64,000 bases of DNA from CAWDCV01 sp963728125 (GCA_963728125.1 CAVSIZ010000011.1:1-64000); one strand, 5' to 3'. Shown: positions 50,973 to 60,485, counted from the first letter of the stretch. The notes: generated by a model not told the origin, from the sequence alone. A program made the numbers and translations.

Positions 50973-52349
50973 CTACCGCTGGCGGTGACCGTCCGCGCTC
51001 TCGAGGTCGTGCAACACGTCGAGGACGAGGGCCGCCGACCAGCTGAAGTCCGCAGCGCCCAAGCCCTCTCCCGTCCACGGATGGAAGTACTCGCGGAAGC
51101 CGGCCTTCGTGACCAGGTCCAGCATCGATTCCGTCAGGCGCAGCGCACGTGCGTACTCGCCGGCGTCCCGCAGCGCCGCCCGCAACAGCCAGCTGGTGTT
51201 GATCCACGTGGGACCGCGCCAGTACCGATACGGGTCGACGTCGGCGGCGGTGAGGTCGTAGCTCGGTACCCCGTACGCAGCCCCATCGACCAGGAACGAC
51301 GGCCCGGTCAGCGTTCGCATCAACGTCCGACGGTGCCGTCCGGGCAAGTCGGACAGGAGGAGCGGCGCCAGGCCTCCGACGGTGCGGACGCGGCTCGGGT
51401 GTCCGGTACGAGCGTCCACGGCGACGTAGCTGCCGAGATCGTCGTCGAACAGCTGTTGATGCATTGCTGCAGACAGTGCTGCGGCACGGTCGAGGTGGTG
51501 CTGCGCCGGCTGCTCCGCCAACCGGGCGATGTCGGCAAGCGCCCGTTCCGACCAGACGAGCAACGCATTGAAGAGTGGATCGACCACGCAAAACGGCAGG
51601 GACACCAGATCGTCATCTCGATAGCCGGTGTCGCGGTAGGTGGACGCGATGAGCATGTAGCGGGCGTACTCCTGGTCGGTCGGGCGTGCAGACCGGCTGA
51701 CATGGTCGAGATCTCGACGCAACGTCGCGATGTCGTCGATGCCCGCGGTGACAGCGTCGAGCGGCGCGTCCCAGGACGGGCTGTTGTCGCAGCCCGATTC
51801 CCACGGGTGCACGATCGCCACCAGCCCGGACGGCAGCATCCGTCGGGAGAACAGGTAGTCGTGGTACGCCGCAAGCGCTGGATAGATGCGCTGCACCATG
51901 GGTCGTACTTCATCGTGTGGTGTGTGACGTACAACCGACAGCGCTGCGGCAGCGTGCACCGGCGGCTGCACCAATCCGGTCGTGGACACGCCAGCGACGG
52001 GGCCGCCCGCGGGAAGTGGCTGCCAGTACGGCGGGCCGGGAAAGTACGCGTCCTTCGGCACCGATGGGTTGAAGACGATCTGCGGTACCCGCCCGTCGCG
52101 CCACTGAGCGCCGAACAGCGAGAACAGCTCGCTCCACGCTCGGCGACTGCTGATGTGTGCCAGTCCGATCGCGATGAACGCGGAGTCCCAGCTCCACTGG
52201 TGCGGGTACAGCGTTGCGGTCGGGACGGTCGACGAGCCACGCCAGTTCCGCAGCAGTGTCGCGACTGCATCACGTCGCAGGTGTTCGACGTCGACCCGCG
52301 CAACGTGACTGCGAGGCGCAGGTGCAGTGAGGACCGGTGCGTGCGTCAT
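50973..52349 (-). CDS. MGH-type (alpha/alpha)6 glycoside hydrolase, GH63/trehalase-like
   Basis: 458 residues without signal peptide, so cytoplasmic. It matches the mannosylglycerate/glucosylglycerate hydrolase type in length and motifs: YPHQWSWDSAFIAIGL (Asp about 55), HPWESGCDNSPSWD (about 181-194), YWRGPTWINTSWLL, and REYFHPWTGEGLGAADFSWSA (about 419-439, with the general base Glu). The same four motifs occur in the related gene at 62227. Such enzymes split alpha-mannosyl or alpha-glucosyl glycerate and related solutes. It shares a 4-base overlap with the isomerase gene upstream and ends the operon. Confidence 0.85.
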   Translation of the reverse strand: MTHAPVLTAPAPRSHVARVDVEHLRRDAVATLLRNWRGSSTVPTATLYPHQWSWDSAFIAIGLAHISSRRAWSELFSLFGAQWRDGRVPQIVFNPSVPKDAYFPGPPYWQPLPAGGPVAGVSTTGLVQPPVHAAAALSVVRHTPHDEVRPMVQRIYPALAAYHDYLFSRRMLPSGLVAIVHPWESGCDNSPSWDAPLDAVTAGIDDIATLRRDLDHVSRSARPTDQEYARYMLIASTYRDTGYRDDDLVSLPFCVVDPLFNALLVWSERALADIARLAEQPAQHHLDRAAALSAAMHQQLFDDDLGSYVAVDARTGHPSRVRTVGGLAPLLLSDLPGRHRRTLMRTLTGPSFLVDGAAYGVPSYDLTAADVDPYRYWRGPTWINTSWLLRAALRDAGEYARALRLTESMLDLVTKAGFREYFHPWTGEGLGAADFSWSAALVLDVLHDLESADGHRQR

Positions 52350-53149
52350 TGACTGGCTTGCCTCAACCGGCTAACTGTGGCAGGCAGCACGAGCTCAGCG
52401 GGTCCGGACAAGCGACCTTCGAAGGCGAGCCATCCGTCGTACGACGCAGCATCGAGGGCAGCGAGCATCGTCGACCAGTCGATGTGACCGGCGCCCGGCT
52501 CGAGTCTGTTGGAGTCCGACACCTGAACGTGCCCGAGCCAGCCCTGCGCCTGCAGCAGCGATGCTGCCGGATCCATCTCCTCGATGTTCATGTGATAGGT
52601 GTCGGCGGCAACGCGCACGGACGGCAGCTGCGTCTCGCGGCACAGCTCGACCGCCTGCTCGAGGGTGTTGACCATGTGGTCTTCGTAGCGATTGAGCGGC
52701 TCGAGGCAGATCAAGACGCCGAGCGAGCGAGCGTGCTCGCCCAGCACGTTCAACGCCTCGAGCAGGACAGTCCGGTCTCCCTCGGGTGAGCGCGGCGGTT
52801 CGTTGCGGGACAGTCGTCGCGAGAACATGCCGTACGACGCCGGCGTCATGGCGAGCTCGCCCTCGATCTCGGCAATGACGCTGAGCTGGCTGCACATCTG
52901 CTGGATCGCGTCCTGGCGCAAGCTGTCGTCGAAGGCGCCGATGAAATGGCGCATGTCGACGCAGACACTCGGCATGACAACACCGTCAGCCTGCGCCTTG
53001 CGCAGCTCGGGCAGCCGTGCCTCGAAGTCGAAGTCGCCTTTGCCGCGCAGCTCAATCCCATCGAAGCCGCACTCCAGCGCGAACTCCCACTTGTCCTGCA
53101 GCGTCTCGCCGACCAGCAGCTGTTCCTGGCACGAGATGCGCCACCTCAT
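52346..53149 (-). CDS. Sugar phosphate isomerase/epimerase (xylose isomerase-like TIM barrel)
   Basis: 267 residues of the AP-endonuclease-2/xylose-isomerase-like barrel. It starts RWRISCQEQLLVGETLQDKWEFALECGFDGIELRG. The metal site should be formed by LICLEPLNRYEDHMVNTL (Glu), VRVAADTYHMNIEE (Asp, His), LGHVQVSDSNRLEPGAGHIDW (His) and GWLAFEGRL (Glu); all are present. It may isomerise or epimerise a sugar, keto-sugar or cyclitol. The start overlaps the dehydrogenase stop by 4 bases and its stop overlaps the hydrolase start, one tight operon. Confidence 0.88.
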   Translation of the reverse strand: MRWRISCQEQLLVGETLQDKWEFALECGFDGIELRGKGDFDFEARLPELRKAQADGVVMPSVCVDMRHFIGAFDDSLRQDAIQQMCSQLSVIAEIEGELAMTPASYGMFSRRLSRNEPPRSPEGDRTVLLEALNVLGEHARSLGVLICLEPLNRYEDHMVNTLEQAVELCRETQLPSVRVAADTYHMNIEEMDPAASLLQAQGWLGHVQVSDSNRLEPGAGHIDWSTMLAALDAASYDGWLAFEGRLSGPAELVLPATVSRLRQASQ

Positions 53150-54237
53150 GACGCCACCCCCCGCGGCATCCCTCGTGACTCCATCCCTCGTGACAAAGCA
53201 GCGGGGAACCGCAGAACGACCTGCAGCGCCTCGGCCGGCCGTTCATCGAGCAGCGTGAACGCGTCCGAAACGTCGGCGACGTCGAAGACGTGACTGACGA
53301 GCGGGCTGAGGTCGAGGGTGTGATCGGCGAGCAGCTCGACGAAGACGCGCTCCAGGCGGTCGCGGTCCCACCTGGCCTTGAGCGCGGACGGCACCGACCC
53401 GATCTGACTGGAGACGAGCTCGACCTGGTTGAGGTGGAATTCCTCCCCGAGGCGCAGGCCAATCCCTTCGCCCTGGTAGAAGCCGGCGGCGACGACACGG
53501 CCATTGGGACGTACCGAGCGAATAGCCTCATGCAGCGCGCGGTAGTTACCGCTGAGCTCGATCGCGACGTCCGCCCCCTCGGACGCGAGCGTGCGGATCG
53601 CCGCGGCAGCACCGCCCGGGTGCGACGCGGAGACGATGTCCTTTGCGCCCATGGTCGTCGCGAGCGCGAGGCGGGTCGGCAGTGTGTCGACGGCGGTCAC
53701 GGTGGCGCCGCTGAGCGTCGCCATCCGCGTCGCAAGTAGGCCGATGACGCCCTGCCCGAACACGGCGAGGTGCTCGCGCAAGTGGATGTTCGCCGCCAGT
53801 ACGGCGTTGAGCGCGATCGCCCCGACGCGGACGAAGATGCCGTGCACCGCGGCAACGTCGGCCGGGAGCACGTGTCCGGCAACGGCCGACACCGGAACCA
53901 CGGCGTGGCTGCGATGTCCCCACGTGCCGTAGACGACGTCTCCGACGGCCGGTGAGGCAACCTCGGCGCCGACGGCGACGACCTGCCCGACCTCTTCGTA
54001 CCCCCAGCCGGACATCGGGTAGTCGATCGTGGGTCCACCGTCGACGAAGAATCGCCGGTCGGGATCCCACATCTTGTTCAGGTACGGATTCGATCCGCGA
54101 TAGGTGGTGAGCTCGGTACCGGCGGAGATTCCCGAGAACCAGGTCTCCAGCCGGACCTGATGAGGCCCGAGCGGTGGATCCTCCTCCTCGGCGACCGCCA
54201 CGGATCGGGTGCCGGTCATCTGTACGACCAGCGACAT
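53146..54237 (-). CDS. Medium-chain zinc-type sugar/alcohol dehydrogenase
   Basis: 363 residues of the MDR superfamily. The N-terminal GroES-like domain has LETWFSGISAGTELTTYRG, in the place where catalytic zinc enzymes have CGICGTD, so the catalytic Cys is replaced by Ser-Gly-Ile-Ser. The cofactor domain has LAVFGQGVIGLLATRMATLSGATVTAVDTLPTRLALA. This pattern fits the L-threonine/sorbitol-dehydrogenase-like group without metal (bacteriochlorophyll/BchC-like). It likely oxidises a sugar or polyol with NAD(P). GGAGGAA precedes ATG 54237. First gene of its operon, divergent from the isomerase at 54327. Confidence 0.85.
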   Translation of the reverse strand: MSLVVQMTGTRSVAVAEEEDPPLGPHQVRLETWFSGISAGTELTTYRGSNPYLNKMWDPDRRFFVDGGPTIDYPMSGWGYEEVGQVVAVGAEVASPAVGDVVYGTWGHRSHAVVPVSAVAGHVLPADVAAVHGIFVRVGAIALNAVLAANIHLREHLAVFGQGVIGLLATRMATLSGATVTAVDTLPTRLALATTMGAKDIVSASHPGGAAAAIRTLASEGADVAIELSGNYRALHEAIRSVRPNGRVVAAGFYQGEGIGLRLGEEFHLNQVELVSSQIGSVPSALKARWDRDRLERVFVELLADHTLDLSPLVSHVFDVADVSDAFTLLDERPAEALQVVLRFPAALSRGMESRGMPRGVAS

Positions 54238-54326
54238 TGTGGTGTTCCTCCCCCACATTGTTTTGTGTTGTTACTGGACATCATATGCTCGGTAGTGGTC
54301 ATGTTGCGGCAGAAACGAGAAAGTTC

Positions 54327-55244
54327 ATGCAGCTTGGGTTCCTGACCGCCTGCTTACCGTCCTGGTCGCTCGCCCAGGTCGTGTCCTGGGCGGGAGCAAG
54401 CGGCTTCGACGCGCTGGAGGTCGGCGCCTGGCCCGTCGACGACCCGCTGCCCGACCATCCGGCACACGTCGACGTTCGCGCATTGGATGAGCGCAGCGCT
54501 CGCGTGGTCCTGGAGCAAGCATCGGACGCTGGGGTGACGCTGTCTGCGCTGGCCTGCTACTCCAACACTCTGGACGTTGATCGCGCCGCACGCCGCCGTA
54601 CCCAGGATCACCTGCGTGCCTGCATCGACGCGGCGGCCCTTCTCGGTGTATCTACGGTCGGCACCTTCGTCGGTCGGGACGTCAGCCGCACCGTGGCGGA
54701 GAACCTACGCGATGCCGAGCACGTGCTCCCGCCGCTCATCGAGCATGCATCGGCGAACGGCGTGCAGATCGTCATCGAGAACTGCCTGATGTCGGGCTGG
54801 CATCCCGACGGCTATCCCGCCAACCTCGCGTACTCCCCCGAGCTCTGGCAGTGGATGACCGGGCTCGGGCTGAGGCTCAACTTCGACCCGTCACACCTGC
54901 CCGGCATCGGTATCGACCCGATCCGTGCCGCGACGATGGCCGCCGGGCTCGTCGGGTTCGTGCAGGCCAAGGACGTCGAAGTGCTGCCGGGACGCATCGA
55001 CCGCGTCGGCTCTGTCGGCAACGCCGTCGACCGCAGCAACCCGTGGGACCACGTCTGGTGGCGCTACCGCCTGCCCGGCCTGGGTCAGGTCGACTGGCGC
55101 GGCGTGCTTGCGGCGTTGCGCGATGGCGGGTACGACGGCGTGGTTTCCATCGAGCACGAGGACCCGACGTACACCGGGTCGCCGGATGCCGTCACCCGCG
55201 GCCTCGTCGTCGCGCGCGACACATTGCAACCGCTGCTCCGCTGA
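54327..55244 (+). CDS. Sugar phosphate isomerase/epimerase (second TIM barrel)
   Basis: 305 residues, xylose-isomerase-like barrel. It begins MQLGFLTACLPSWSLAQVVSWAGASGFDALEVGAWP. Metal residues are expected in GVQIVIENCLMSGWHPDG (Glu), LRLNFDPSHLPGIGID (Asp, His), LVGFVQAKDVEVLPG (Gln/Lys instead of the more common His) and YDGVVSIEHEDPT (Glu). It is similar in fold but not in sequence detail to the protein at 52346. ATG 54327 lacks a good ribosome-binding site (GAGAAAG nine bases ahead). Divergent from the dehydrogenase, with an 89-base regulatory gap. Confidence 0.87.
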   Translation: MQLGFLTACLPSWSLAQVVSWAGASGFDALEVGAWPVDDPLPDHPAHVDVRALDERSARVVLEQASDAGVTLSALACYSNTLDVDRAARRRTQDHLRACIDAAALLGVSTVGTFVGRDVSRTVAENLRDAEHVLPPLIEHASANGVQIVIENCLMSGWHPDGYPANLAYSPELWQWMTGLGLRLNFDPSHLPGIGIDPIRAATMAAGLVGFVQAKDVEVLPGRIDRVGSVGNAVDRSNPWDHVWWRYRLPGLGQVDWRGVLAALRDGGYDGVVSIEHEDPTYTGSPDAVTRGLVVARDTLQPLLR

Positions 55245-55267
55245 GCCGAGTTCGCGACTTGGTGCTG

Positions 55268-56032
55268 TCAGCGCGGGCGGACGAGCAGCGCTTGCGCGCC
55301 GCGGCCGAGCTCGCCGGTCATGTCGTACAGGCGGCTCGTGGCAACGCCGGAGCCCGCCGGGCCGAGGGTTGTCTCGGCGGCCATGCCGACCCATTCGCCG
55401 GCCGGCGGGCGGAACAGGTGCACGGTGAGGTCGGTGTTAACGAAGAGCCACTGCTGCGGATGCAAGATCGCACTGATGCCGTTGCCCGAATCAGCGGTCA
55501 CGAAGATACGCTGCGTCGGCGACGGCTCCTCACCGTCGACGAGCGGCATGCGCATCCGGCACCACACGGTCGCCGGTCCGAGCTCGCCCAAGGCACCTTT
55601 CACCCAGCGCCACTCGATGGCCCGCAGGTAGCCGCCGGGCCACGGCTGCCGATCATCGCCGAGTGCTTCGGGAAGAGGTGGCGGCGGCATGTCCGTCGCC
55701 ACGGAAACGGTGTCACCATGCCGATGCCACCAAGCGGTGGCGCGGGCCACGACGCGGCCACCGGCGTCCAGCTCGGCTTCGGCGAGCTGGACGGATCGGC
55801 CAGGCCGTAGCAGTCGTGATCGGATCGTCAGCTCGGTGACCGGTACCGCTGCAAGCAGATCGATCGTCACCCGGGCCAGGCTGCCCTCGCCAGGGAATGC
55901 CGACTCGAGCGCGCGTACGAGCAGCGCCGACGGCGGACCGGCATGCTGCTCGGTATCCGCCCACGGCCCCACCGTGTGCTCGGTCGCCCGAAACTGCGCG
56001 GAGCCGTCCAACGGCAGGTAGAACGCGGTCAC
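55268..56032 (-). CDS. Acyl-CoA thioesterase-like double hot-dog protein
   Basis: 254 residues of the double-hotdog thioesterase-like family. The first hotdog (about 20-115) carries WADTEQHAGPPSALLVRALE and RPGRSVQLAEAELDAGGRVVARATAWWH. The second has WLFVNTDLTVHLFRPPAGEWVGMAAETTLGPAGSGVATSRLYD. GPP and the final Asp match relatives annotated as thioesterases. Substrate unknown; it may be an unrelated gene that drifted into the carbohydrate locus. Convergent with the isomerase at 54327, 23 bases apart. Confidence 0.8.
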   Translation of the reverse strand: MTAFYLPLDGSAQFRATEHTVGPWADTEQHAGPPSALLVRALESAFPGEGSLARVTIDLLAAVPVTELTIRSRLLRPGRSVQLAEAELDAGGRVVARATAWWHRHGDTVSVATDMPPPPLPEALGDDRQPWPGGYLRAIEWRWVKGALGELGPATVWCRMRMPLVDGEEPSPTQRIFVTADSGNGISAILHPQQWLFVNTDLTVHLFRPPAGEWVGMAAETTLGPAGSGVATSRLYDMTGELGRGAQALLVRPR

Positions 56033-56048
56033 GGTCGGACCGTATATC

Positions 56049-56984
56049 TCAGCCCTTCTCGGCCCCGGCGGTCAGGCCGCCGGTCAGCAGCCGTTCGCCG
56101 GCGAAGAACAGGATGATGATCGGCAGCGTGACGATGACCGAGCCGGCCATCAGCACCGTCGTCGGAATCTCGATGCTGCCAGCAAGCTGGGACAGCCCGA
56201 GCGAGACCGTCCACCGATCGCGTTCCTCGACAAGGAACAGCAGCGCGAAGAGGAACTCATTCCAGGCGATCATGAAGACGAACAGCGCATTTGCCATGAT
56301 CGCCGGAGCCGCGAGCGGCAGCGCGATCGTCGTCAAGATCCGGAATCGGCTGCAGCCGTCGATGGCCGCCGCTTCCTCGATGCTCTCCGGAATGGTGTCG
56401 AAGTAGTTCCTGAGCATGTAGATGGACACGGCGACGATCTGCGACACGTACACGATCAGCAGCCCGAACAGGGAGCCGCGCAAGCCGATGCGGGTGAAGA
56501 AGACGAACAGCGGCACAGCGAGCAGGATGGCCGGGAACAGATAGACGGCAAGGAACAGTCCGCTGATCTGGCGCCGGCCGAAGAATTGCAGCCGGCTGAC
56601 GGCGTACGCGCCCGGAATCGCGACGAGCAGCGTGAGTGCGACCGTGCCAAGAGCAACGAGCGCACTGTTGCGGATGAAGGTGAGGAAGCCCTGCCCACCC
56701 TCGTCTGCCGACTGGAGCACGCTCTGGTAGCTGCTGAATACCCACTCGCTCGGCCCGACGAACAACGCACCCGGATTCTGTACGACCTGGTCGAGCGCGC
56801 GAATCGAGAGCAGCACGGTGTAGTAGAAGGGAAAGATCGAAATGATCAGGAAGAACGCGATGACGACCCACCGCAGCACCCGAAAGACTCGAGTCTCGAT
56901 GGCATCGCGTGACCAGCCCGACCTGGCGCGCATGTGAGTGGTCGCCGCCGCGGGCTGCTGACTGGGCTGGAGGGTCTGCGTCAT
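56049..56984 (-). CDS. Sugar ABC transporter permease, MalG type
   Basis: 311 residues. The first helix is WVVIAFFLIISIFPFYYTVLLSI and the EAA loop SIEEAAAIDGCSRFRILTTIALPLAAP. The C-terminus ends GERLLTGGLTAGAEKG, the family hallmark. About six helices. The start codon overlaps the partner permease's stop by a single base (TAATG). No ATPase gene is in the operon, so a shared MsiK-like ATPase is assumed. Confidence 0.92.
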   Translation of the reverse strand: MTQTLQPSQQPAAATTHMRARSGWSRDAIETRVFRVLRWVVIAFFLIISIFPFYYTVLLSIRALDQVVQNPGALFVGPSEWVFSSYQSVLQSADEGGQGFLTFIRNSALVALGTVALTLLVAIPGAYAVSRLQFFGRRQISGLFLAVYLFPAILLAVPLFVFFTRIGLRGSLFGLLIVYVSQIVAVSIYMLRNYFDTIPESIEEAAAIDGCSRFRILTTIALPLAAPAIMANALFVFMIAWNEFLFALLFLVEERDRWTVSLGLSQLAGSIEIPTTVLMAGSVIVTLPIIILFFAGERLLTGGLTAGAEKG

Positions 56985-57982
56985 TAGACGGCCTCCTCCC
57001 GGGTGGACACCCGGCGCAGGTAGAGGAAGACGAGAGCGGCAAGGATCAGCGCGAGGACCAGTGCTTGAGCGGCCGCAACGCCGATGTCACCCCGAGCGGT
57101 GAGCGCATTGAAAACGCGGACGGCGACGACCTCCGTCCCAGCCCCTCCACCGGTGAGCAGGTAGATGTCATCGAAGCTGTTGAACGTCCAGATGAAACGA
57201 AGTACGGAGAGCACGGCGATAGTCGGCATCAGCTGCGGCAGGATCACGTGCCAGAACCGCTGCGTCGTCGTAGCGCCGTCGACGAGTGCCGCCTCCTCGA
57301 GCGTCTCGGGCGCGGCCGCCAGCCGAGCGGTGAGGAACAGGAACGCAAACGGGAACGACCGCCAGGCCTCGAACGCGATCACCGTCCAGAGCGCGGTGGA
57401 AATGCCGGGGATGACACCTTCGGCCTGGCTGAGGAACGGGATCGCCTCATCCCAGCCCAGCAGCCGCTGGCCCCAGTAGTTCACGATGCCGAACTGCGGA
57501 TTGAGCATGGTCGTCCAGGCGAAGGTGGCCGAGACGACAGGAGCGACGTACGGCAGGAGCAGCGCGGCGCGGATGAGCGTCCGACCGCGGAACGGTCGCC
57601 GCAGCGCGAGTGCTGCGATGAGCCCGAGCCCGATCGCAAACGTCGTACCCAGCACGGAGTAGATCAGCGTCGTCCGCAGCGCCGTCCAGAAGCCAGATGC
57701 GGAGAGAATCCCCTCGAAGTTCTCCAGCGTGTAGTCACCGAAGATCCCCGCCGACCGCAAGTTGAGCAGCCGGATCTGCTGGAACGCCATCGAGATGGTC
57801 CACAGGATGGGCAGGACCACCATGACGAGCACGATGATGAACGTCGGCGAGATGAGGACAAGGCCTGCCCGGGCATCGGCGCGCCGCTTGGCGGACCGCG
57901 TAACGCCGACGCTCCGGGACTCCTCCATCTCGGGCGGCGGAACTGGCGGTGCGGCACCGGCCGTGTCCGCGCGCTCGCTCAT
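56984..57982 (-). CDS. Sugar ABC transporter permease, MalF type
   Basis: 332 residues. A 45-residue cytoplasmic tail precedes six helices beginning GLVLISPTFIIVLVMVVLPILWTISMAF. The EAA loop is TLEEAALVDGATTTQRFWHVILPQLMP. A periplasmic loop follows the first helix (RSAGIFGDYTLENFEGIL). ATG 57982 is placed 10 bases after the binding-protein stop, with GAGCGGGCGG upstream; an upstream ATG at 58012 would overlap that gene. It pairs with the next permease. Confidence 0.9.
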   Translation of the reverse strand: MSERADTAGAAPPVPPPEMEESRSVGVTRSAKRRADARAGLVLISPTFIIVLVMVVLPILWTISMAFQQIRLLNLRSAGIFGDYTLENFEGILSASGFWTALRTTLIYSVLGTTFAIGLGLIAALALRRPFRGRTLIRAALLLPYVAPVVSATFAWTTMLNPQFGIVNYWGQRLLGWDEAIPFLSQAEGVIPGISTALWTVIAFEAWRSFPFAFLFLTARLAAAPETLEEAALVDGATTTQRFWHVILPQLMPTIAVLSVLRFIWTFNSFDDIYLLTGGGAGTEVVAVRVFNALTARGDIGVAAAQALVLALILAALVFLYLRRVSTREEAV

Positions 57983-57992
57983 GGCCGCCCGC

Positions 57993-59402
57993 TCATTCCA
58001 GCGTGTCCGCAATCGACTGGAGCGCCTGCTGGGCCTGTTCGGCGGCAGCTTGCGGAGTCAGTTGGCCGCTCGTCATGGCGCCGATCGCGGCCGGCACCGG
58101 CAACTCACCGAGCGAGGCACCGATCAAGTCGCCCTGGCCTTGGGTGATGCCCCAACGCTTCAGGTTGTCCGCGCCACTGGTCAGGATGTCGATGACCTCC
58201 GGCGGGTAGAACTGCGACAGCGGTGCCTTCGAGTCCACACCGACGGGCAGGTCCTCCCACGCGTCGACGTACTCCGTCGGGCTGTCCTCTGTGCCCAACC
58301 GGACCGGGAACTTGCCCTCGGGGGCGATCGCCACCCAGTCGACATATCCGTCGCTGAGCATGTACTCGACGAACTGCTGAGACGGTTCGGCGTTTGCCTC
58401 CGCGGTGATCGCCCAGGCGGACACCTCGCCGAACTGCGCCGGCTCTTCGCCGTCGGGGCCCTGCAGCGTCGCCACGAGGCCGGTATTCGTCGCCAGGAAG
58501 GTGGGATCGGCCACGCACTGCGGGCAGCTCGGCAGCGCGTCGTTGCGGAGCCCTGCCAGCTCGTCGAGCAGGAAGGTGGACCAGATCGCCATCGCGGCCT
58601 GGCCGGCGAAGTAGCCCGCGCGGACCGTGTCGACGTCCTGCGTGCCCTCCACGGAGTACTGCGTGATCAGGTCGTTGTAGAACTCGAAGGAGGCAACGCA
58701 CTCCGGGCTGTCGATCGTTATCTCGCCCTCGTTGTCGACCATCTCGCAGCCGTTCGCCAGCGCCAGGTGCTCGAACGTCTGCTGTGTGAATCCGTCGCCG
58801 GGGGTGGTGGCACCAAGGAAGCCGGCCACCTCCGGGGTGTCCAGCGCCTGCGCCGCGGCCAGGATGTCGTCGTACGTCTCCGGCGCCTGCAGGCCCGCGG
58901 CCTCGAACAGGTCGGTGCGGTAGTAGAGGACCTGTGACCAGGCGTCCGTCGGAACGGCGAGCTGGGTGTCGCCATCGCGCGTCAGCTCGAGCGATTTCTC
59001 CGAGAACGTGTCCGCGCCGAGCGCCTCGACCACCGCCGCGGCGGCGTCGGTGTTGAGGAGCCCGTTGGCGGACAGGGTGCGGATCCCGGCAAGCGGCTGC
59101 GAGCCGATCACGTCGGGGAGCTCCCCGGCGGCCGCGGCCGAGGTCAGCAGCTGGTTGAACTGGTCCTCCTCGACCCCGACGAGCTCCACCTCGATGCCGG
59201 TGTCGGCGGTAAAGTTGTCGATGATCGCCTGCGTCTGCTCCACGCGGACGGGAATCGTGTCACCGGTCCAGACGACGATCGAGTTGTCCTCGCCGCCACC
59301 GCCGTCACCGCCTCCCGAGTCGTCTCCGCCGCCACAGGCGGCGAGGGCCATCATCGCGACGAGGGCGGTGCCCAGGATGGCGGGGCGTATCGATCTCGAC
59401 AT
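57993..59402 (-). CDS. Sugar ABC transporter substrate-binding lipoprotein
   Basis: 469 residues, extracellular solute-binding family 1. The lipobox MMALAACGGG (Cys about 23) and a Gly/Asp linker lead to IVVWTGDTIPVRVEQTQAIIDNFTADTGIEVELVGVEEDQ, the usual first strands. TPGDGFTQQTFEHLALANGCEM and AGQAAMAIWSTFLLDELAG line the sugar cleft. GAGGAG precedes ATG 59402. It heads the importer operon (binding protein, two permeases) facing the ROK kinase/isomerase genes. The sugar is unknown; context suggests a mannosyl or glucosyl solute. Confidence 0.92.
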   Translation of the reverse strand: MSRSIRPAILGTALVAMMALAACGGGDDSGGGDGGGGEDNSIVVWTGDTIPVRVEQTQAIIDNFTADTGIEVELVGVEEDQFNQLLTSAAAAGELPDVIGSQPLAGIRTLSANGLLNTDAAAAVVEALGADTFSEKSLELTRDGDTQLAVPTDAWSQVLYYRTDLFEAAGLQAPETYDDILAAAQALDTPEVAGFLGATTPGDGFTQQTFEHLALANGCEMVDNEGEITIDSPECVASFEFYNDLITQYSVEGTQDVDTVRAGYFAGQAAMAIWSTFLLDELAGLRNDALPSCPQCVADPTFLATNTGLVATLQGPDGEEPAQFGEVSAWAITAEANAEPSQQFVEYMLSDGYVDWVAIAPEGKFPVRLGTEDSPTEYVDAWEDLPVGVDSKAPLSQFYPPEVIDILTSGADNLKRWGITQGQGDLIGASLGELPVPAAIGAMTSGQLTPQAAAEQAQQALQSIADTLE

Positions 59403-59501
59403 TCGAGCTCCTCGACGTTGGTGCGGGACTCTGTCGGCCCTGCGGCATGAGGCAACAGCCGCGTGGTGCGGGTACCAGGAGCCTGGTCGAGCGGATGCCT
59501 T

Positions 59502-59534
59502 GTTGTAAAGCATGTGACGCCGGATTGTTAACAA
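59502..59534 (-). promoter_or_regulatory. Promoter and palindromic operator of the 58-59 kb importer
   Basis: Reading the minus strand, TTAACA (59531-59526), 18 bases, TACAAC (59507-59502) make a reasonable sigma-70-type promoter, about 100 bases before the binding-protein ATG. The -35 lies inside the perfect palindrome TTGTTAACAA (59525-59534), so a repressor there would block it. TTGTTA also occurs at 54270 in the other divergent gap. The ROK regulator at 63554 is the natural candidate. Confidence 0.55.
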
Positions 59535-59561
59535 CAACTGTCCTGTGAGCAGGCACAAGTC

Positions 59562-60485
59562 CTACGCGGGGGAACTATCCAGCTCCGTGGGCTGGGCCCG
59601 CGCGGCACTCCACGCGGCTCCGAGCAGCGCGGCGTCGAGCACGCGCTGTCCGGGGTGGAGGTCGCAGCCGTGCGACCAGCCGGGCGCTGCTTCCTCCATG
59701 CCACCACGAAGTGGGCCCTCGATGACGTCCCAAGCCGTAGAAATGGCACCACCCACCACGATCACGTTCGCGGCGAATGCCGCAGCGCGTGGACCGAGCA
59801 CCCGGCCGAGCGCGCGGACGGGCGGTTCCACGGCCGCCAGGGCCTGGACGTCCCCGGAGCGGGCCAGCTCGGCGATCTGCTGGACATCGGCCGTCGGCAG
59901 GGACGCATCGCCCGCATACCGCGCTCGGATCGCCGCCCGCGAGATGGTCCGCTCGAGCGGGCGGCCGTCGATACGCAGCAGGTCGAGCCGTCCCTCAGGG
60001 GGTACGCCGGGACCCGCGTGCACCGCCTCGCCGTCGACGAGGAACGCGGACCCGACCCCGGTGCCGAGCGTCACCACGATCGCGCGAGCACACCCACGGG
60101 CTGCCCCCGCCGTCCACTCGCCGATGCCGAATGCGTCGGCGTCGTTGAGGAAGTGCAGCATGCCCTGAATACCGAACCGGTGCAGCAACTGCCCGACGTC
60201 GACACCGCGAAGAGCGTCGAACTTCCCGACGCCGCGAAAGTCCCCGATGCCGCGGCGGTAGTCGAACGGGCCGGGAATCGCGATCCCCCACGGCGTTCCG
60301 TCGGTCGCTCCGGTGCATGTCGCCGCCTCGGCGATGCGGGCGGCGATGGTGTCGGCGTCAGCGCCGCTGTCGATCTCGCGCCGACACGTGCTGCCGTCGA
60401 CGACGGTCCAGGTGGCAACGTCGACCAGCGCGGCGGTGACATGCGTCCCGCCGATGTCCAGCGCCGCTACATGCGCGCGCGACAT
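59562..60485 (-). CDS. ROK-family sugar kinase
   Basis: 307 residues of the ROK (glucokinase/NagK/mannokinase) family without DNA-binding domain, hence a kinase. Phosphate-1 motif is ALDIGGTHVTAALVD; GIAIPGPFDYRRGIGDFRG and NDADAFGIGEW (catalytic Asp in the ND-A pair) follow, then VVTLGTGVGSAFLVDG. The usual CxCGxxGC zinc cluster is absent (PEGRLDLLRID), a known variant. It should phosphorylate a hexose or hexosamine. Its start overlaps the stop of the isomerase-like gene (TGATG), so both are coupled. Confidence 0.9.
   Translation of the reverse strand: MSRAHVAALDIGGTHVTAALVDVATWTVVDGSTCRREIDSGADADTIAARIAEAATCTGATDGTPWGIAIPGPFDYRRGIGDFRGVGKFDALRGVDVGQLLHRFGIQGMLHFLNDADAFGIGEWTAGAARGCARAIVVTLGTGVGSAFLVDGEAVHAGPGVPPEGRLDLLRIDGRPLERTISRAAIRARYAGDASLPTADVQQIAELARSGDVQALAAVEPPVRALGRVLGPRAAAFAANVIVVGGAISTAWDVIEGPLRGGMEEAAPGWSHGCDLHPGQRVLDAALLGAAWSAARAQPTELDSSPA

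Noticed and set aside
50926..51591. Long upstream extension of the aquaporin gene
   Set aside because: Antisense to the glycoside hydrolase, low complexity and Arg-rich; the channel begins at GTG 50925 behind GGGGAGG.
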